This document shows, piece by piece, positions 47,061 through 58,000 of a stretch of DNA of 64,000 nt (position 1 is the stretch's first letter; each line of letters begins with the position of its first letter). Position numbers and translations under genes: made by a program. The notes below the pieces were generated by a model. That model was not told where the DNA came from and made no database searches. It saw only the letters and a list, made by a program, of their open reading frames with translations. The stretch comes from Plectrocnemia conspersa (lineage: Eukaryota > Arthropoda > Insecta > Trichoptera > Polycentropodidae), in the NCBI GenBank assembly GCA_009617715.1, contig VTFK01000468.1:124001-188000 (forward strand), given 5' to 3'.

Positions 47061-47939
47061 AAATGCCGTGATCAAGGCATATAAAATACAACTCTTAAAT
47101 ATTTTAACTATACGCAATCCTGAAAGCAAATACTATAAAAATCATTAATTATTTATAAAACAGCAAATTGCATACAAAAATTATGTATAAATATCAATAA
47201 TATATTATTTACACGAATACTACAATTTTAGTGAAGGATAAGCAACGTTTTCATACCATGCTAGATGCTAAATTAGGCTCAATTAGGCATATAGTATAGC
47301 TACAATAAATGTTCATTTAATTGCTTAAAACACTACACAAGTTTTTTTTTTAATTCTCACTTCTAGCTTAGCAACGTTTCAGATATAATCGAGTAATACA
47401 TTTTACGTTCTTAGATAGCCACTGATTATGTATACCAGGGGTTTTGTATATTATTTATATTTTTTTTTTTATGATAATGTCATCAATACTATTAAAAATC
47501 TAATAAAATGTTATTATCGACCAAATTAGCTTTTTTATCATAAAATCTAAATGATAGTTAGTCGTTTATATATTTTTATTATTTATTAATTATTTTAAAA
47601 AAAATACCATCGTTACCAAACAGGTTAACCTGATGCATTTCGATGGTCAAAAGCATAGAAGATATAACAAAATACATGTATAGCATATACATGAAAAAGG
47701 CAAACAAAATTAACATACAAACAAACTGACATTTCCAGAACTCTGGAATACAAGAGCATCTCAGGAGTATTTATATTTAAGTACACAAGTATTTGACGTT
47801 TGATCTAATTTTCCTTTACACTTTTAATATTTAAAGGATATGTTATTTTTTCACATGATTTTTAATCGTAAGAGTTAATAAATATGCTATTGAAGCATGT
47901 ATAATATTAAAAATAAAAAAGTAAATGACTTACATTGAC
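47061..47939. other. AT-rich spacer
   Basis: No feature recognised. Confidence 0.3.
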
Positions 47940-48570
47940 ATTGCTATTGCAGAGGCGCGACCTTATATTTTATATCGCGCACACGTAGGCCTTACAACGT
48001 GAAGGGGTTAAAGATTAAATTGCTAATAAAAACATTAGTATTGTGCCAGTGCGTAATCGGTCGTTATCTTTCCATACTTCTGTTTCGGTCCCGATGTCCC
48101 GATCTAATTTATAGGTCGTATAAGCCTAGCGAGCGAATGATATACATCAGCTCCCTATCGTTCCCTATTCCCGTTCCCGTCCTAATTATAGCTGAAGGTA
48201 AACTCGCTTGGTTAATCTCTTCGGATGGGTGTTATTGTACCGTATAAGAGTTACACACAACAAATAACCCTGAGACGACTGCCAGGCTTATCAGGCTGGC
48301 TTCAGCTCTCAGGAGTTTTGACGTGCCATGAATAAAATATAGTAATTGCGCTCGCGGAGCTCTCATCCGACGGCGTTATTTGGAGATGTAAACCAGCCCA
48401 GCCACCCACCGTTACGTAAACATCAAAACCGAGCTTAATTAGACTATATCAAACCTGGATTTTCTTTAATGCCTACCCGTAGCCACCTTTGGTGCTCGCA
48501 ATTTTACAAGCGCGTGTCGCGGATAGATCGCCGCGAAATTGCGGAGGATAACGCAGATGACATGTACTCG
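47940..48570. other. GC-rich pocket
   Basis: Two sub-blocks (47940-48240 and 48260-48570). The left contains a clustered 'ccctatcgttccctattcccgttcccg' pyrimidine stretch and an unrecognised 82-codon plus frame (47999-48247). The right is CpG-rich without a frame. Confidence 0.3.
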
Positions 48571-49435
48571 ACGTGGCAAATAAATAATATAGCTTGTTTC
48601 TTTTTAGTATATGTATAAAGGTGTATTCCACTTAATGAGAAGTCTTCTGGATATTTAAGAATATACAGGTAAAGTTTTTTAAGTGTTAAACTAAGTGTGG
48701 AACGGAAAAAATAATGTTTTTCTTAAAATAATACAAGTTTCTTAATTAAAAATAAATTAATTGACTGAGTTATAAAAAAACAAAATTTGCTAAAAATATA
48801 TTAGTGCTAAATTTTATTACATTCTTTCCTACATTACAATTTAATAATAATAATATTATTCGATGTACTAATCGCCATTTCTAATATTTATTATTATTTA
48901 TTTTAACCTGATAAAACTATATGATTTCTTAAACTACAAAAAGTTTACTAATATAGCAAGGCTTCGTGCGCAAGTGGCGCAATCACATGACAACAAGCAC
49001 ATTTTTTTATTCCGTTTGCCCCATCCTCTTTGCGAGATAGATAAAAACTGCAATGAACCGACTCCGTCCGCTACCCCTATTTTAATTAAGCGAGATTACG
49101 TGCGCGAAGGTGAAATTATAAGCGCAAAGCGCGAAATGATGAGGGCACATAAGTAACAATTCTATATTTTTTTTTTTAATTTTTGCTATGAGTGGCTTGT
49201 TAAATTTACTTGAAATGTAAATAAAATAGGTTAATTTTAAGAATGAAAAAAAATAAAGAAAGATAATAAACAATAATAACATACTTTTAAAAACACAAAC
49301 ACTGCCATATAGAAAATTGTCATATAATAAAAATGGCTTAATGGAACAGATTTTGTATGAAATGTGCAGGCTTTATTCAACATGATAAATTAAATACTAA
49401 TATTTGTCATTAACCACATAAATCGACCATCAACA
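48571..49435. other. AT-rich spacer with a small GC patch
   Basis: A patch at 48960-49150 carries an unrecognised 60-codon plus frame. Otherwise nothing. Confidence 0.25.
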
Positions 49436-49845
49436 ATAAATTGTAGCGACCAGACACAGATGACTACGTTTGAAAGGGTCATTGTCTCAAACCCTAAGCT
49501 CGCGTTAATGACTGACCAAAAACAATCATTCATTAACAATGGCGATAAACAACATAATAGCGTAAAAGATCTGCGAGACAGCAGAGAGCACGAGTTCACA
49601 GTAAATATTCTCCGTCGTTAAGAGAATCTCTTTGAGGCAAAACGGTCACGGATATCATAAATCATTTCCGAAAATGCAATACGAATTTAGACAAGCAAAC
49701 GTCGCTTTCTAAAGGCGTAGACTTATTTCGCCGCTCTACGAAGCGACTGCAACGATTGGGTGAAAGATGGCTGCACATATTCAATTGGTCAGCAAGCCTT
49801 ATAGCCCTAAAGTATATCAGCTTTGACTCCGCATTTTACTATATA
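49436..49845 (-). repeat. R1 dispersed repeat, second copy
   Basis: Same orientation as 24140-24560. Shared blocks include 'gatga-cacgtttgaaagg', 'atagcgtaaaagat', 'acagtaaatattctccgtc' and 'gaagcgactgcarcgattgg'. On the minus strand the two CCAAT boxes (49788-49784 and 49759-49755) keep exactly the 29-bp spacing of the 24-kb copy, and the peptide TENIYC...QIFYAIMLF parallels TENIYC...SIFYAIVVF there. Both copies are broken downstream. Solo LTR, SINE-like repeat or duplicated host gene start all remain possible. Confidence 0.55.
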
Positions 49846-50245
49846 TAATTTGACAGCGTCTTCAGTGTCCCGTGTAATGATTTTAACGATATTTTGTGTT
49901 TATTCTGAACCCTTTAATATTTACCATGTGACTGACAAATTTATAAAATAAAAAACTAATGGCCATCAAATGTTTTGTTATCAAATAAAATAACAAATCA
50001 TCATATTTATTAGGTGTTGATAGTATCTATGCATAAAAATATTACAATATACGTCGTTATACCAGATTAAGCACTTACACGATATTTAAAACTTGAAGAA
50101 AAGTAACGATCAAAACAGTTTTTCATTACAACGATTTTTTTTCGCGAAAATGAAAAATAAAAATTAGACTATAAGTTAACGTGTAGCTCAATTTATATTT
50201 AGCAAAGAAAATTTATTTATCGATGGTGAATTAATTAACTTATAT
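49846..50245. other. AT-rich spacer
   Basis: No feature recognised. Confidence 0.25.
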
Positions 50246-50482
50246 TTAATTTTTGCAGTGAAAGAAATGTCTCGGATAAATAAATTTATTTAAATCTATC
50301 AGTCTTTCGGCGAAAACAGTCGTTAGAAGGGTTAAGCATATTCCGAGAAACAATAATAGCCAATTAAATAGCAAAACAAATGATCTTAATTGTTTTTTGT
50401 GCCTCACCCAGTGATGCTTAAACTTTTTCCGATTCTTTGCGTCCTTGTAAAATCCAGGTTTTTCTGATTCACAATATGTCAA
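50246..50482 (-). other. Unrecognised open frame with one membrane-like segment
   Basis: The minus frame encodes about 78 residues: a charged N-part (TYCESEKPGFYKDAKNRKKF, then KHHWVRHKKQLR), a hydrophobic helix (SFVLLFNWLLLFLGICLTLL) and a short polar tail. Upstream at about 50485-50495 is 'ttgttgtag', which could be a splice acceptor. No ATG starts it. Composition looks more protein-like than other frames here, but I cannot name a family. It may be an exon of a membrane protein or chance. Confidence 0.25.
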
Positions 50483-50490
50483 ACTACAAC

Positions 50491-50969
50491 AAGTTTAAAT
50501 TTCAAGAATTGCAATCAAAACAGGTTTGTTTCAAAAACTGCCCCATGGATTCCATTTTATATCAAAGGCTCATCAACGACTTATTTTTTTCATTTAAGAT
50601 TTTGAGAAGTGTGGGTTCTGTACGATAATGTAATTTAGTTCATCATGTAACAAATTCGTCAGTTAAAAAATATCTATTCCACTTAAAAAATTAACCTTCA
50701 ACTGAACCGACTTGATCAAGATCTGTCTATCAATGAGAGCTTTCAAATAATTGCAAGCGGTAATTTGATATTACTCACGCACGGTGTTTTATTATTAATT
50801 ACCATTAAAAGACATAAAATTGGTTTAAAATAACATCCACCAAAATATCTTACTATATCGAGCTCACCACGATAGCCTTTTTTTGGTAGAAAAGCACTTC
50901 TTGCAATAAAGCTCTCGTTGTAAAACAGCTCGATCCTACATATTACGTTGTGATATATACGTATACATT
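50491..50969. other. Spacer
   Basis: No feature recognised. Confidence 0.25.
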
Positions 50970-51720
50970 ACACGCGCATGCATTGTTTTCCACTTTTAAC
51001 GTTTTATACCGTCGTAAAACGGTTCGTCACGTCGAAAAATGGCGTCGGAGGTCGCGTGACGGGGCTCGGACCTCGGGCCAGTTTTGAAAATGGTTTACGA
51101 CCACCGTTAAAACTTTTCATTGCCGCCATATATGAGAGGGAGGTCAAAAAGTTCGCGGATTAAAGGTAAAATACTGTTCTTAATAAAAACAAATCATTTT
51201 TATTGATTTTAATACATTTTTTATATATTTAAAATTAAGTTACCTTTTCAGCGCATGCCTTATTAAAAAAGCTTCAATTAATAACTGAATTACAACTCTA
51301 TATTTATTATTTCATCGTTATTTCCAATTAAACGTCTAATGAAATTGAATTGATTCATTTTAATAAGCTTAAAGAATCATCTACGCGTCAGTGACTTCCA
51401 ACATTATTTTACACCGTAACCCGCTTACTTTACGACCACCCCTAGCGTGTGTATGTTTCGGTTAAAAATTTCGACGGGTGTAAATCACTTAAATTGTGTT
51501 GGGCGAGTTTCCTTTTGTGATTTTATGACCGTTTTGTTTTGTGCGTTGACGATGACGCGAGACGCGGAATGAAAAAATATGCGACATTGCGAATCGGTCA
51601 GGGCCTTTGTTGCGGCCAAACTGAATTACGTGGCCGCAAAGCGATATGTCATTTTGTGCGATTTAAAATTTCCATCATAAATTTTCACCGTTGTTTCCAC
51701 AATGAAATCGAAAATGCTTA
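50970..51720. other. Two CpG-rich patches
   Basis: Patches at 50990-51165 and 51380-51700 are separated by AT-rich sequence. Short unrecognised frames cross both. Candidate regulatory DNA. Confidence 0.3.
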
Positions 51721-51725
51721 CGTAA

Positions 51726-51980
51726 GTACGATTTTTTGTACTGTTTAAATATATATATACTAATTTTTCTATAATACGCATAAAATATGTGAGTCTTAAC
51801 AAAAAATCTAACACAATAATTAATTCCCTAGTTGCATACAAACAATGATATTGTCTGTTAACAGTAAAAGAATTTGGCCGAAACAAGGAATATTTTCCGT
51901 AACGGTAACGATCTTGTAACGTACAGGTCGTACGTAGTAGCTTCGATAGTAGGTTTTAGATTGTGTCGGTAGGTCCTTTT
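51726..51980. repeat. R2 dispersed repeat, copy b
   Basis: Aligns with 15830-16165; see that entry for the diagnostic block. Both copies follow a 'ttgta-...-tttaaat(at)n' start and continue with 'tagtag-tcgatagtag'-like words. Class unknown; ends not defined. Confidence 0.45.
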
Positions 51981-52690
51981 AAAAAAATAATTATTTAATT
52001 ATGTGGAAATAAAAATAAATTATTTTCACTCTTATTTATTAATAACTTTAATTCAATGTAATAGGTTATATTGCATATAAATGCAATGTATTTCATTATT
52101 TTATATGAAATTTCTGTTTAACAATTGTTGCCAAAAAGCACTATGCTGCCTTATGCTTAAATTATGCCAAAATAAGTATAAGAAGTTATATTCAAAAAAA
52201 TATTTAAAGAATTTATATCTTAGAAATCTTACTTTCAAGCAACTAAGAAGCCAGATGAAACAAATTAGGATACATATAATATTAAACCAAGTACTGCTTA
52301 AGATGACACAAATAAAATTTTATGGGAAAATATCACGGGAAGCACACATATATCTTTCTGTGATTATATAAGCCATGTACTATATATAATTTTTTTTAGG
52401 ATAATCTAATAAAAAGAGTGTATAAGTAGCAAATGTTTTGTTACAGTTAAATTTAATATTGCAAAACAATATTTTATTTAATTCCTGTTTTTTTGTGTTG
52501 ATTTAAAAACAAGATTTACGACATAGGTCCTTAAATTGAATAATAGAAAATTTAATGAGATAAGATAATTACTTTGAATACATCGGTAAAATTTATGATG
52601 AAATAGTTTCATTATTTAAATTATTAAAATAAATCTGTACTTATTTTATTAATCTATACATAAATTATGTAGTGTAAAAAGTATTATTTG
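51981..52690. other. AT-rich DNA with an unrecognised 96-codon frame
   Basis: The plus frame 52081-52371 encodes a basic Leu/Lys-rich peptide with an early CCQKALCCLMLKLCQ cluster. No family recognised and no supporting signals; likely fortuitous. Confidence 0.25.
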
Positions 52691-52692
52691 TA

Positions 52693-53650
52693 CAGGGCAG
52701 GTCAAAAATCACTTTAACATCAAAAACTTCAAAAAACAATTTTTAATCATATACTCATTTTTCTGATACATAAATTATACAATATTGTAAATTATCATAT
52801 TTTTACACTTAATTATATTCTCAATAACTGCATACTAAGTAGTTTTTTTTTTACTGTTTTACTTTAAAAATTAATTGGTATATTCTAATATTTTATTTTT
52901 TAATTTAACTGCTTTGAATCTGTTGTGCGGTGAATTGTCTCACATCTCGATCAATTTTTTTATTTCAATTAGCATAACATGTTGGAGGCTTTGATGCAAA
53001 ATATGTTTATAGCCTTTTTTTTGCATCGTCTGCAATTTTAATTTTTGTCGCTAAAGAAGTGTCGAAAAGAGCAAGTTCTATAGAATAAAATAAATAAAAT
53101 AGAACCTTCTAGCTAAGTTTCTTGATTTTATTGCGAGTTAATTTTGCCACATGAAAGCGCGCATTATGTGTAGTAGAACTATCTGATTTATGTTGAGAAA
53201 TGCAGGTCTTTTTCACTTCCAACTGATTACAATATATGCTTGATATTATTGTTTGTCTAGATTTAAAAGTAACATAATGCACGATCTTCTTGCATTCTCA
53301 CCATACACACAAAATAACCTATGCTTTGCTATTATATAACAACTTTTCTACGACGATTTTTGTCGTACAACACCAATTTCTCATCTTTGCTTATCAACTG
53401 ATCGAAAAAAAGGCAACCAGCTTTAAAATCAAGAAGCTCTTTGTTTTCTACGTTCAATTCGTTTGGAATATACACATCTTGTCACCAAGCCTTCCAAATA
53501 TACTTAATGTGTCTATGCACTGTTGTGGATAATTTGAATATGCTTTGCTAACATTTTTACAGTCAGGACATATTCTTTTGGTTTCTAATATCCATGACTA
53601 TTCTTGATAACGTAATATCTTTTTAAATTTTTTTAAACCATTTAGGGATG
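52693..53650 (-). mobile_element. mariner-family DNA transposon remnant
   Basis: The minus strand carries most of a mariner transposase. The 3' terminus is probably at 52693, where TA is followed by CAGGGCAGGTCAAAAATCAC. I could not find the matching right-hand repeat; the sequence right of 53650 passes into a tandem repeat. Full mariners are about 1.3 kb with a ~345-residue transposase. The N-terminal DNA-binding region is missing or unrecognisable. Confidence 0.72.
52925..53640 (-). pseudogene. mariner transposase, broken
   Basis: DD34D transposase. In minus-strand order: TVHRHIKYIWKAW, stop, QDVYIPNELN (family: STVHRHL...WVPHEL); then SKDEKLVLYDKNRRK, the first catalytic Asp block (family TGDEKW...YDN.KRK), at 53362-53385. 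After a frameshift come VILCVW, stop, ECKKIVHYVTFKSRQTI and ISSIYCNQLE. THNARFHVAKLTRNKIKKL follows (family HDNARPHVA; the second catalytic Asp is His here). Then a Trp-to-stop change and KVLFYLFYSIELALFD (family LPHPPYSPDLAPSD; third Asp kept). The tail continues with FASKP. Several stops plus the lost Asp make it inactive. The assignment to mariner is secure; the subfamily is not. Confidence 0.82.
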
Positions 53651-53689
53651 TATAATGTATCACCTATTACTTTACAAATGTTTTTATTG

Positions 53690-54070
53690 GCCGAAGTTAC
53701 AGATATTTTAATAAATTTATTAACCATGCAATTCAATATAAATTGCTCACTTGGTAAAAAAAAATCTATCATCTTACATTTTAAGGCCCATTTTTTTAAA
53801 AATCAGAATAATAGAAATACAGATGTGCATTAACACATATATAACAAAATACATATATAACGGCTAAAGCACAATTTTTTAATAAATTCATAAAGCATGC
53901 AATTTTGTATAAATTGTTTACTTGGTATAAAAATCTGTCCTCGTAAGGTTTGGAGCTCTACTTATTTTTAAATATTGAAATGTGGAGTTTATATGTTCAC
54001 CAACACAAACATAAAAAAACATGTACTCTCAAGGTATTAACGGCCAAAGTACACCTGAATGCTAAAACTT
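53690..54070. repeat. ~175-bp tandem repeat, about 2.2 units
   Basis: Units begin at 53690, 53861 and 54039 with 'ttggccgaagt', 'cggctaaagc' and 'cggccaaagt'. The first two share 'ttttaataaatt-at-aa-catgcaatt--atataaattg-t-acttggta'. The spacings are 171 and 178 bp. The array lies directly behind the mariner N-terminus and may have replaced it. No coding content. Confidence 0.6.
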
Positions 54071-54349
54071 AAAATAAAAAAACGACATTCATTACGGGAA
54101 TATATAATTGATTGATATATAATATTTGTTAATCATTAACTAATTATATTTTTTTAAGTAATTTAAAACTTTTAGATATAGTGCTACTAAAGTATTTTTT
54201 ACAATACATAAGCTGAATCTCAAAAAATTATATTATGCATAATTTAAAAAAAAAACTACGTTTTGGTCGATTTAAACTTTTTTAGAACAAAATCCTTTAA
54301 GGTTTTAATTTGATTTATATCCGCAATTCGGATGTAATTTCGTCATAGA
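54071..54349. other. AT-rich spacer
   Basis: No feature recognised. Confidence 0.25.
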
Positions 54350-54870
54350 CTTCTCAGGCTGGCAATAAATCGACAACAACTTAAAGGCCAACGCCACCCC
54401 GGGGAGCATCTTCACTTTTCCTATTTCCAACGCCGCTGCTGCGGCTCGCAAACAAGCAGATATACGGCCTAACCCTGGCAATACTTTTCGTCAGGGTGCC
54501 AGCTCCAAGCTAAACAGCGGACGCGAATTTGGGTCAATTTGACCCGTCGGTCCATTAGGAGAGACTGGGCACACCCCGGCCAGCCCGGGGAGCTTTATCT
54601 TAACGACTTTTTGTTTCGAACCGCAGAAAAGCCCGAAACACTTGGCCGCCCCTAACGCTTGTTTATGCGACGGTTTAATTTTAAGCTGCCCCCCAAATTT
54701 ATATAAACGAAACGCCGAGATGAAAGTTTTAATTCGTCGAGGGTTTTAAATAATACACGCTGCACGCTAAATTTCATCATGCAAATGGAAAAAATACGTT
54801 TGTTTGGTAATATAATACAGAGAAAAGAGGGGATGTTGAGGTTGGAAAGGTTTGAGCGCAATTTGCAAGG
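54350..54870. other. GC-rich pocket with two CCGGGGAGC words
   Basis: CACCCCGGGGAGC at 54395-54407 (identical to 4110-4122) and GCCCGGGGAGC at 54583-54593. A near-palindrome 'gggtcaatttgaccc' lies near 54532, of the kind bound by nuclear receptors. A 69-codon minus frame (54652-54861) is unrecognised. Strong candidate for a constrained regulatory block. Confidence 0.4.
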
Positions 54871-55369
54871 CGTTATATTTACAAAAAAAGGTTTAATAGT
54901 TGGAGTCGGTTATTTTAGCTGTTTGATTTAATTTTAGATTTAAATACGTAGTTTTAAAAGTGCAATAATTTATTAATTAATTTATTACAATTATCAGATA
55001 AATAAAAAAAAAATATATTGAGTTCTTTAAATAGTGTAAAAAATCATTCCAGTAGATAACATTTACACGAGTTTTATGAAATAAATAATTATACCGTAAT
55101 TATTATATGTCATACAACAAGAGCACAAGCCTAATTACCGCCATAGATATTTTTGCTAAATTAATACTAGTATTTGATTATCCGAAAAAAATAACAATTT
55201 TATTGAAAGTCTTAGTTCAAACGCACATTTTACTTGAATGTTGTTGATGTTTCGCGCTGCGCATGTTATTTTATACAAGCCAGTTGTTAAGTTTTTTGTT
55301 TCTTTATATTAAAGACCGTTGAATACAATGCTAGTATTTATATACTATTATTATTATACATACATAAGA
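54871..55369. other. AT-rich spacer
   Basis: No feature recognised. Confidence 0.3.
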
Positions 55370-55880
55370 AAGGCGATGGGGGTAGGGTATTAGGGCGTAG
55401 TAACTTTCGCGCTCCCTCGCCCCCAACCGGAAGTCTATTATGGCATCCAGGCGTGGTGGGCGATTTCTGTACGCAAAATTGATTACAATATATATCATCA
55501 TCCATTTCCGTCACGGTTTATCGTCGTCGGTCCGTGCGTGTGCTGCTCGCCCAAAGCAGAGCACACCCCACGCCACGCCACGCCATCCCCTTTTCGCAGG
55601 CGTCGCGGCGCAATGATTACGACGCCGCTGCAAACATTATTAATTCTGTCTGCCGCGCCCCGAGAGTAAACAGCTTATCAGGTCTTCTCCTTTCTCCAGG
55701 GAAAACTATGGTCGACGTCAGCGGCGGATTCCGCGGAAAGAAGTACAAGTTTTCATATTAGCGCCGGGTTATCTCCCTCCAGGTGGATGTGTATGTACTA
55801 TGTGTTCGCGCTTCAGTAATGCGGGTTTGATATTTCATAAGAAGTGTCTCACCGGGGAGTAACTGCTGAGTTGGTGAATG
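55370..55880. other. GC-rich pocket with (CCACG)n and CACCGGGGAG
   Basis: Includes a short CCACG-type pentamer repeat at about 55565-55585 and CACCGGGGAGT at 55850-55860. The plus frame 55534-55761 (75 codons) is unrecognised. A 'tttctccag' (about 55690) and other splice-like words occur but do not define an exon. Confidence 0.35.
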
Positions 55881-56189
55881 ATAAAATATTCATAAAATAG
55901 GCAACAGACCAGATTCAACCGCAAGTAGATATCATAAACTATAACATGTGAAGCGTTGATAATATTAAGTGTAAACTAAACAAATTCATGGTTTGAATAA
56001 AATAATCGAATTTACAGATGAATGTGAACTAATAATAACCCTTAACAAAATTAGTATTTCAAAAAGCATTAGCATACCAAATATATCTAGTCTTTGTTTA
56101 CACGATCAAGTATTGCTTTTAATTCGCAAAATAAGCTTACGGGAAATTTTAAATGTCATTAAATTCTAGAATTGAACGATTAAATAACA
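55881..56189. other. AT-rich spacer
   Basis: No feature recognised. Confidence 0.25.
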
Positions 56190-57200
56190 CGTTAATTAAA
56201 TACATACCTGGAATTAACGCCTGCCTATCTTTTGGGTATCATTTTATTACCGTCATTTGAAAAAATTATCCTTATGCTTTTTAAAATATTTTTTTGGAAA
56301 AAAAATTATTAACGAACAGTTTGCTTTTAGAAAAAATCACTAGACAACACATTAATTGAATACTTTAACGGACTATATATTCGCTAATATAATATGAAAA
56401 AATACGGGTATTTTAATGATATGTATAGAAAAAGCTTTTGACACAGTATGGCATGACGGTTTAATTGATAAACTATACGAACATAAAACCCCGTTATCTG
56501 CTACACTCGATACACTAATATATTAGAAGTAGAAACTATTTTGTTACACTGAATAATGAGCACTTGATACCAAGTAAAATTCCAGTAGGAGTTCTTCAAG
56601 GAAGTTTACTCAGGCCATTTCTATTTATATTGCATACGAACGTTATCCCGCTTTTATTTATGTACAGCTATTTTAAGAAGTACTTACCAATCGCAAATAA
56701 ATTATATTTTTTTTAAATTTGAAATACATATCTTAAGTATGGAAAAATTTAAATAAATTGAATGGCAAAACATAGCAAATTATTTTCAAAAAACGTGGAC
56801 AAACTCTACTGATCTATTGCCACCACTATTTCAAAATGAAAAGGGCAGTAACGTAACTGGAAAACAAGCACTAAATATCTAGGCATACAGCTAGAATCTA
56901 AGCTTAAATTTAATGAACAAGTTTTGCAACTTCGCTCTAAAGGGCTCGGCGCTATTGCGGCCCTTAGACCGATATTCAATAGAAAGAGCACGCTAACTAT
57001 AAAAATATTTTTTATTATCTATAAACAATTATTTGACCCATTTTAACATATGCTTTCCCGGTGTAAAGTAACATCAGTAATATTTTCATTTAAAATAAAG
57101 CAATAAGAATAATATTTAATACAAAGCACCTTTGCATATTTACCACTAAATACAATAATTAAATAATACTGTTCTTTTTTATACCCAAAAATATTTCGCG
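56190..57200 (+). mobile_element. LINE-C copy 1: Jockey-like LINE, RT region
   Basis: The only clear plus-strand LINE in the window besides its short relative at 32.0 kb. It covers the reverse transcriptase from the 'LLPSFEKI' region to the post-RT segment. Both untranslated ends are missing or unrecognisable. Numerous frameshifts make it much older-looking than LINE-D. Confidence 0.75.
56235..57060 (+). pseudogene. LINE-C reverse transcriptase, multiply frameshifted
   Basis: Plus strand, piecewise: LLPSFEKIILMLFKIFFWKK (family 'SLLP.F.KIFEK.L..R'); MICIEKAFDTVWHDGLIDKL, the palm motif A with its catalytic Asp at about 56437; IPVGVLQGSLLRPFLFIL, motif B; TNVIP; then a region where the YADD box should lie but reads LFMYSYF, so the box is lost. 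YLGIQLESKLKFNEQVLQLR follows, then GLGAIAALRPIFNRKSTL and FIIYKQLFDPF, the usual 'YLGV.LD.+L' and 'A...L.P....S.L....K..IY...I.P' blocks of Jockey elements. Stops occur in every block. It is non-functional; the clade is given by motif order and the 'AFDTVWH' wording. Confidence 0.75.
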
Positions 57201-57829
57201 AAACCACATTTAGCCATTAAACTTATGTGACCACGATAAAAACAATGTTATATTTAAATACAAGCACAAAATTCCTAATTACATATTGCTTTACATGTTA
57301 CAGACAACGTGTCAATGGTTTTAGATCTTTACTGAAATTTATTAAAAATATCACGTAATTCATTGTTTTCTTTCCATGCTTTTATATTTTTTCCGCTTAA
57401 ATTGTAAAAGGTTTTGTTGTTTTTTACCCTAAATTATAGCCATTAAAGTAAGCTTTATTGGGACGCCCAACTCCTATTTTATGCAGCTTTAAAAACAACA
57501 TATAGGTGGTGCGTCTCAATGTTGAATTCTCCTTTTCTAGAATTGGGTAATTAAAAAAAATGGTCCGTTGTTAGATTTCCTAATTTTTCTTCATAGGGTT
57601 GCATACGGCTTGCTATACCTATGTATATATAAACATATAATATATTATTTAAATGTCGGGATACGTCGCGATTAAATTCAGCTATGATGCTGCAGCTACG
57701 GTTACGATTTTTTTTTTATTGAAAATAAAATATTTATTTTAAATACTTTATCTAACGAATCTATATTTTAAATTTTCACATAGCGTTGATCAAAAGCGTA
57801 TAGGATGAATGTTTTAATTAACCCAAACG
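57201..57829. other. AT-rich spacer with imperfect hairpin
   Basis: TTGGGACGCCCAACTCCTA (57458-57476) pairs imperfectly with TAGGTGGTGCGTCTCAA (57503-57519) around a 26-nt loop. It may be the decayed end of LINE-C or a small structured RNA. Nothing else recognised. Confidence 0.3.
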
Positions 57830-58000
57830 CATTTGCACGAGACCGCATCGTTTAGTTACCCCCTGGGCAACAAATACACAACCCTTTTCAATGGCATTCC
57901 CTGCACAAGCATTACAATATGGAAACGTGTAATCGAAACAATGGCACGCCAATATAGATAGGCATACGGTTCAATCAAATTTCCTGCTGGCAAACCATAA
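57830..58000. other. Small GC-richer patch
   Basis: Short block of complex sequence without a frame. No transposon similarity seen. Confidence 0.25.
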
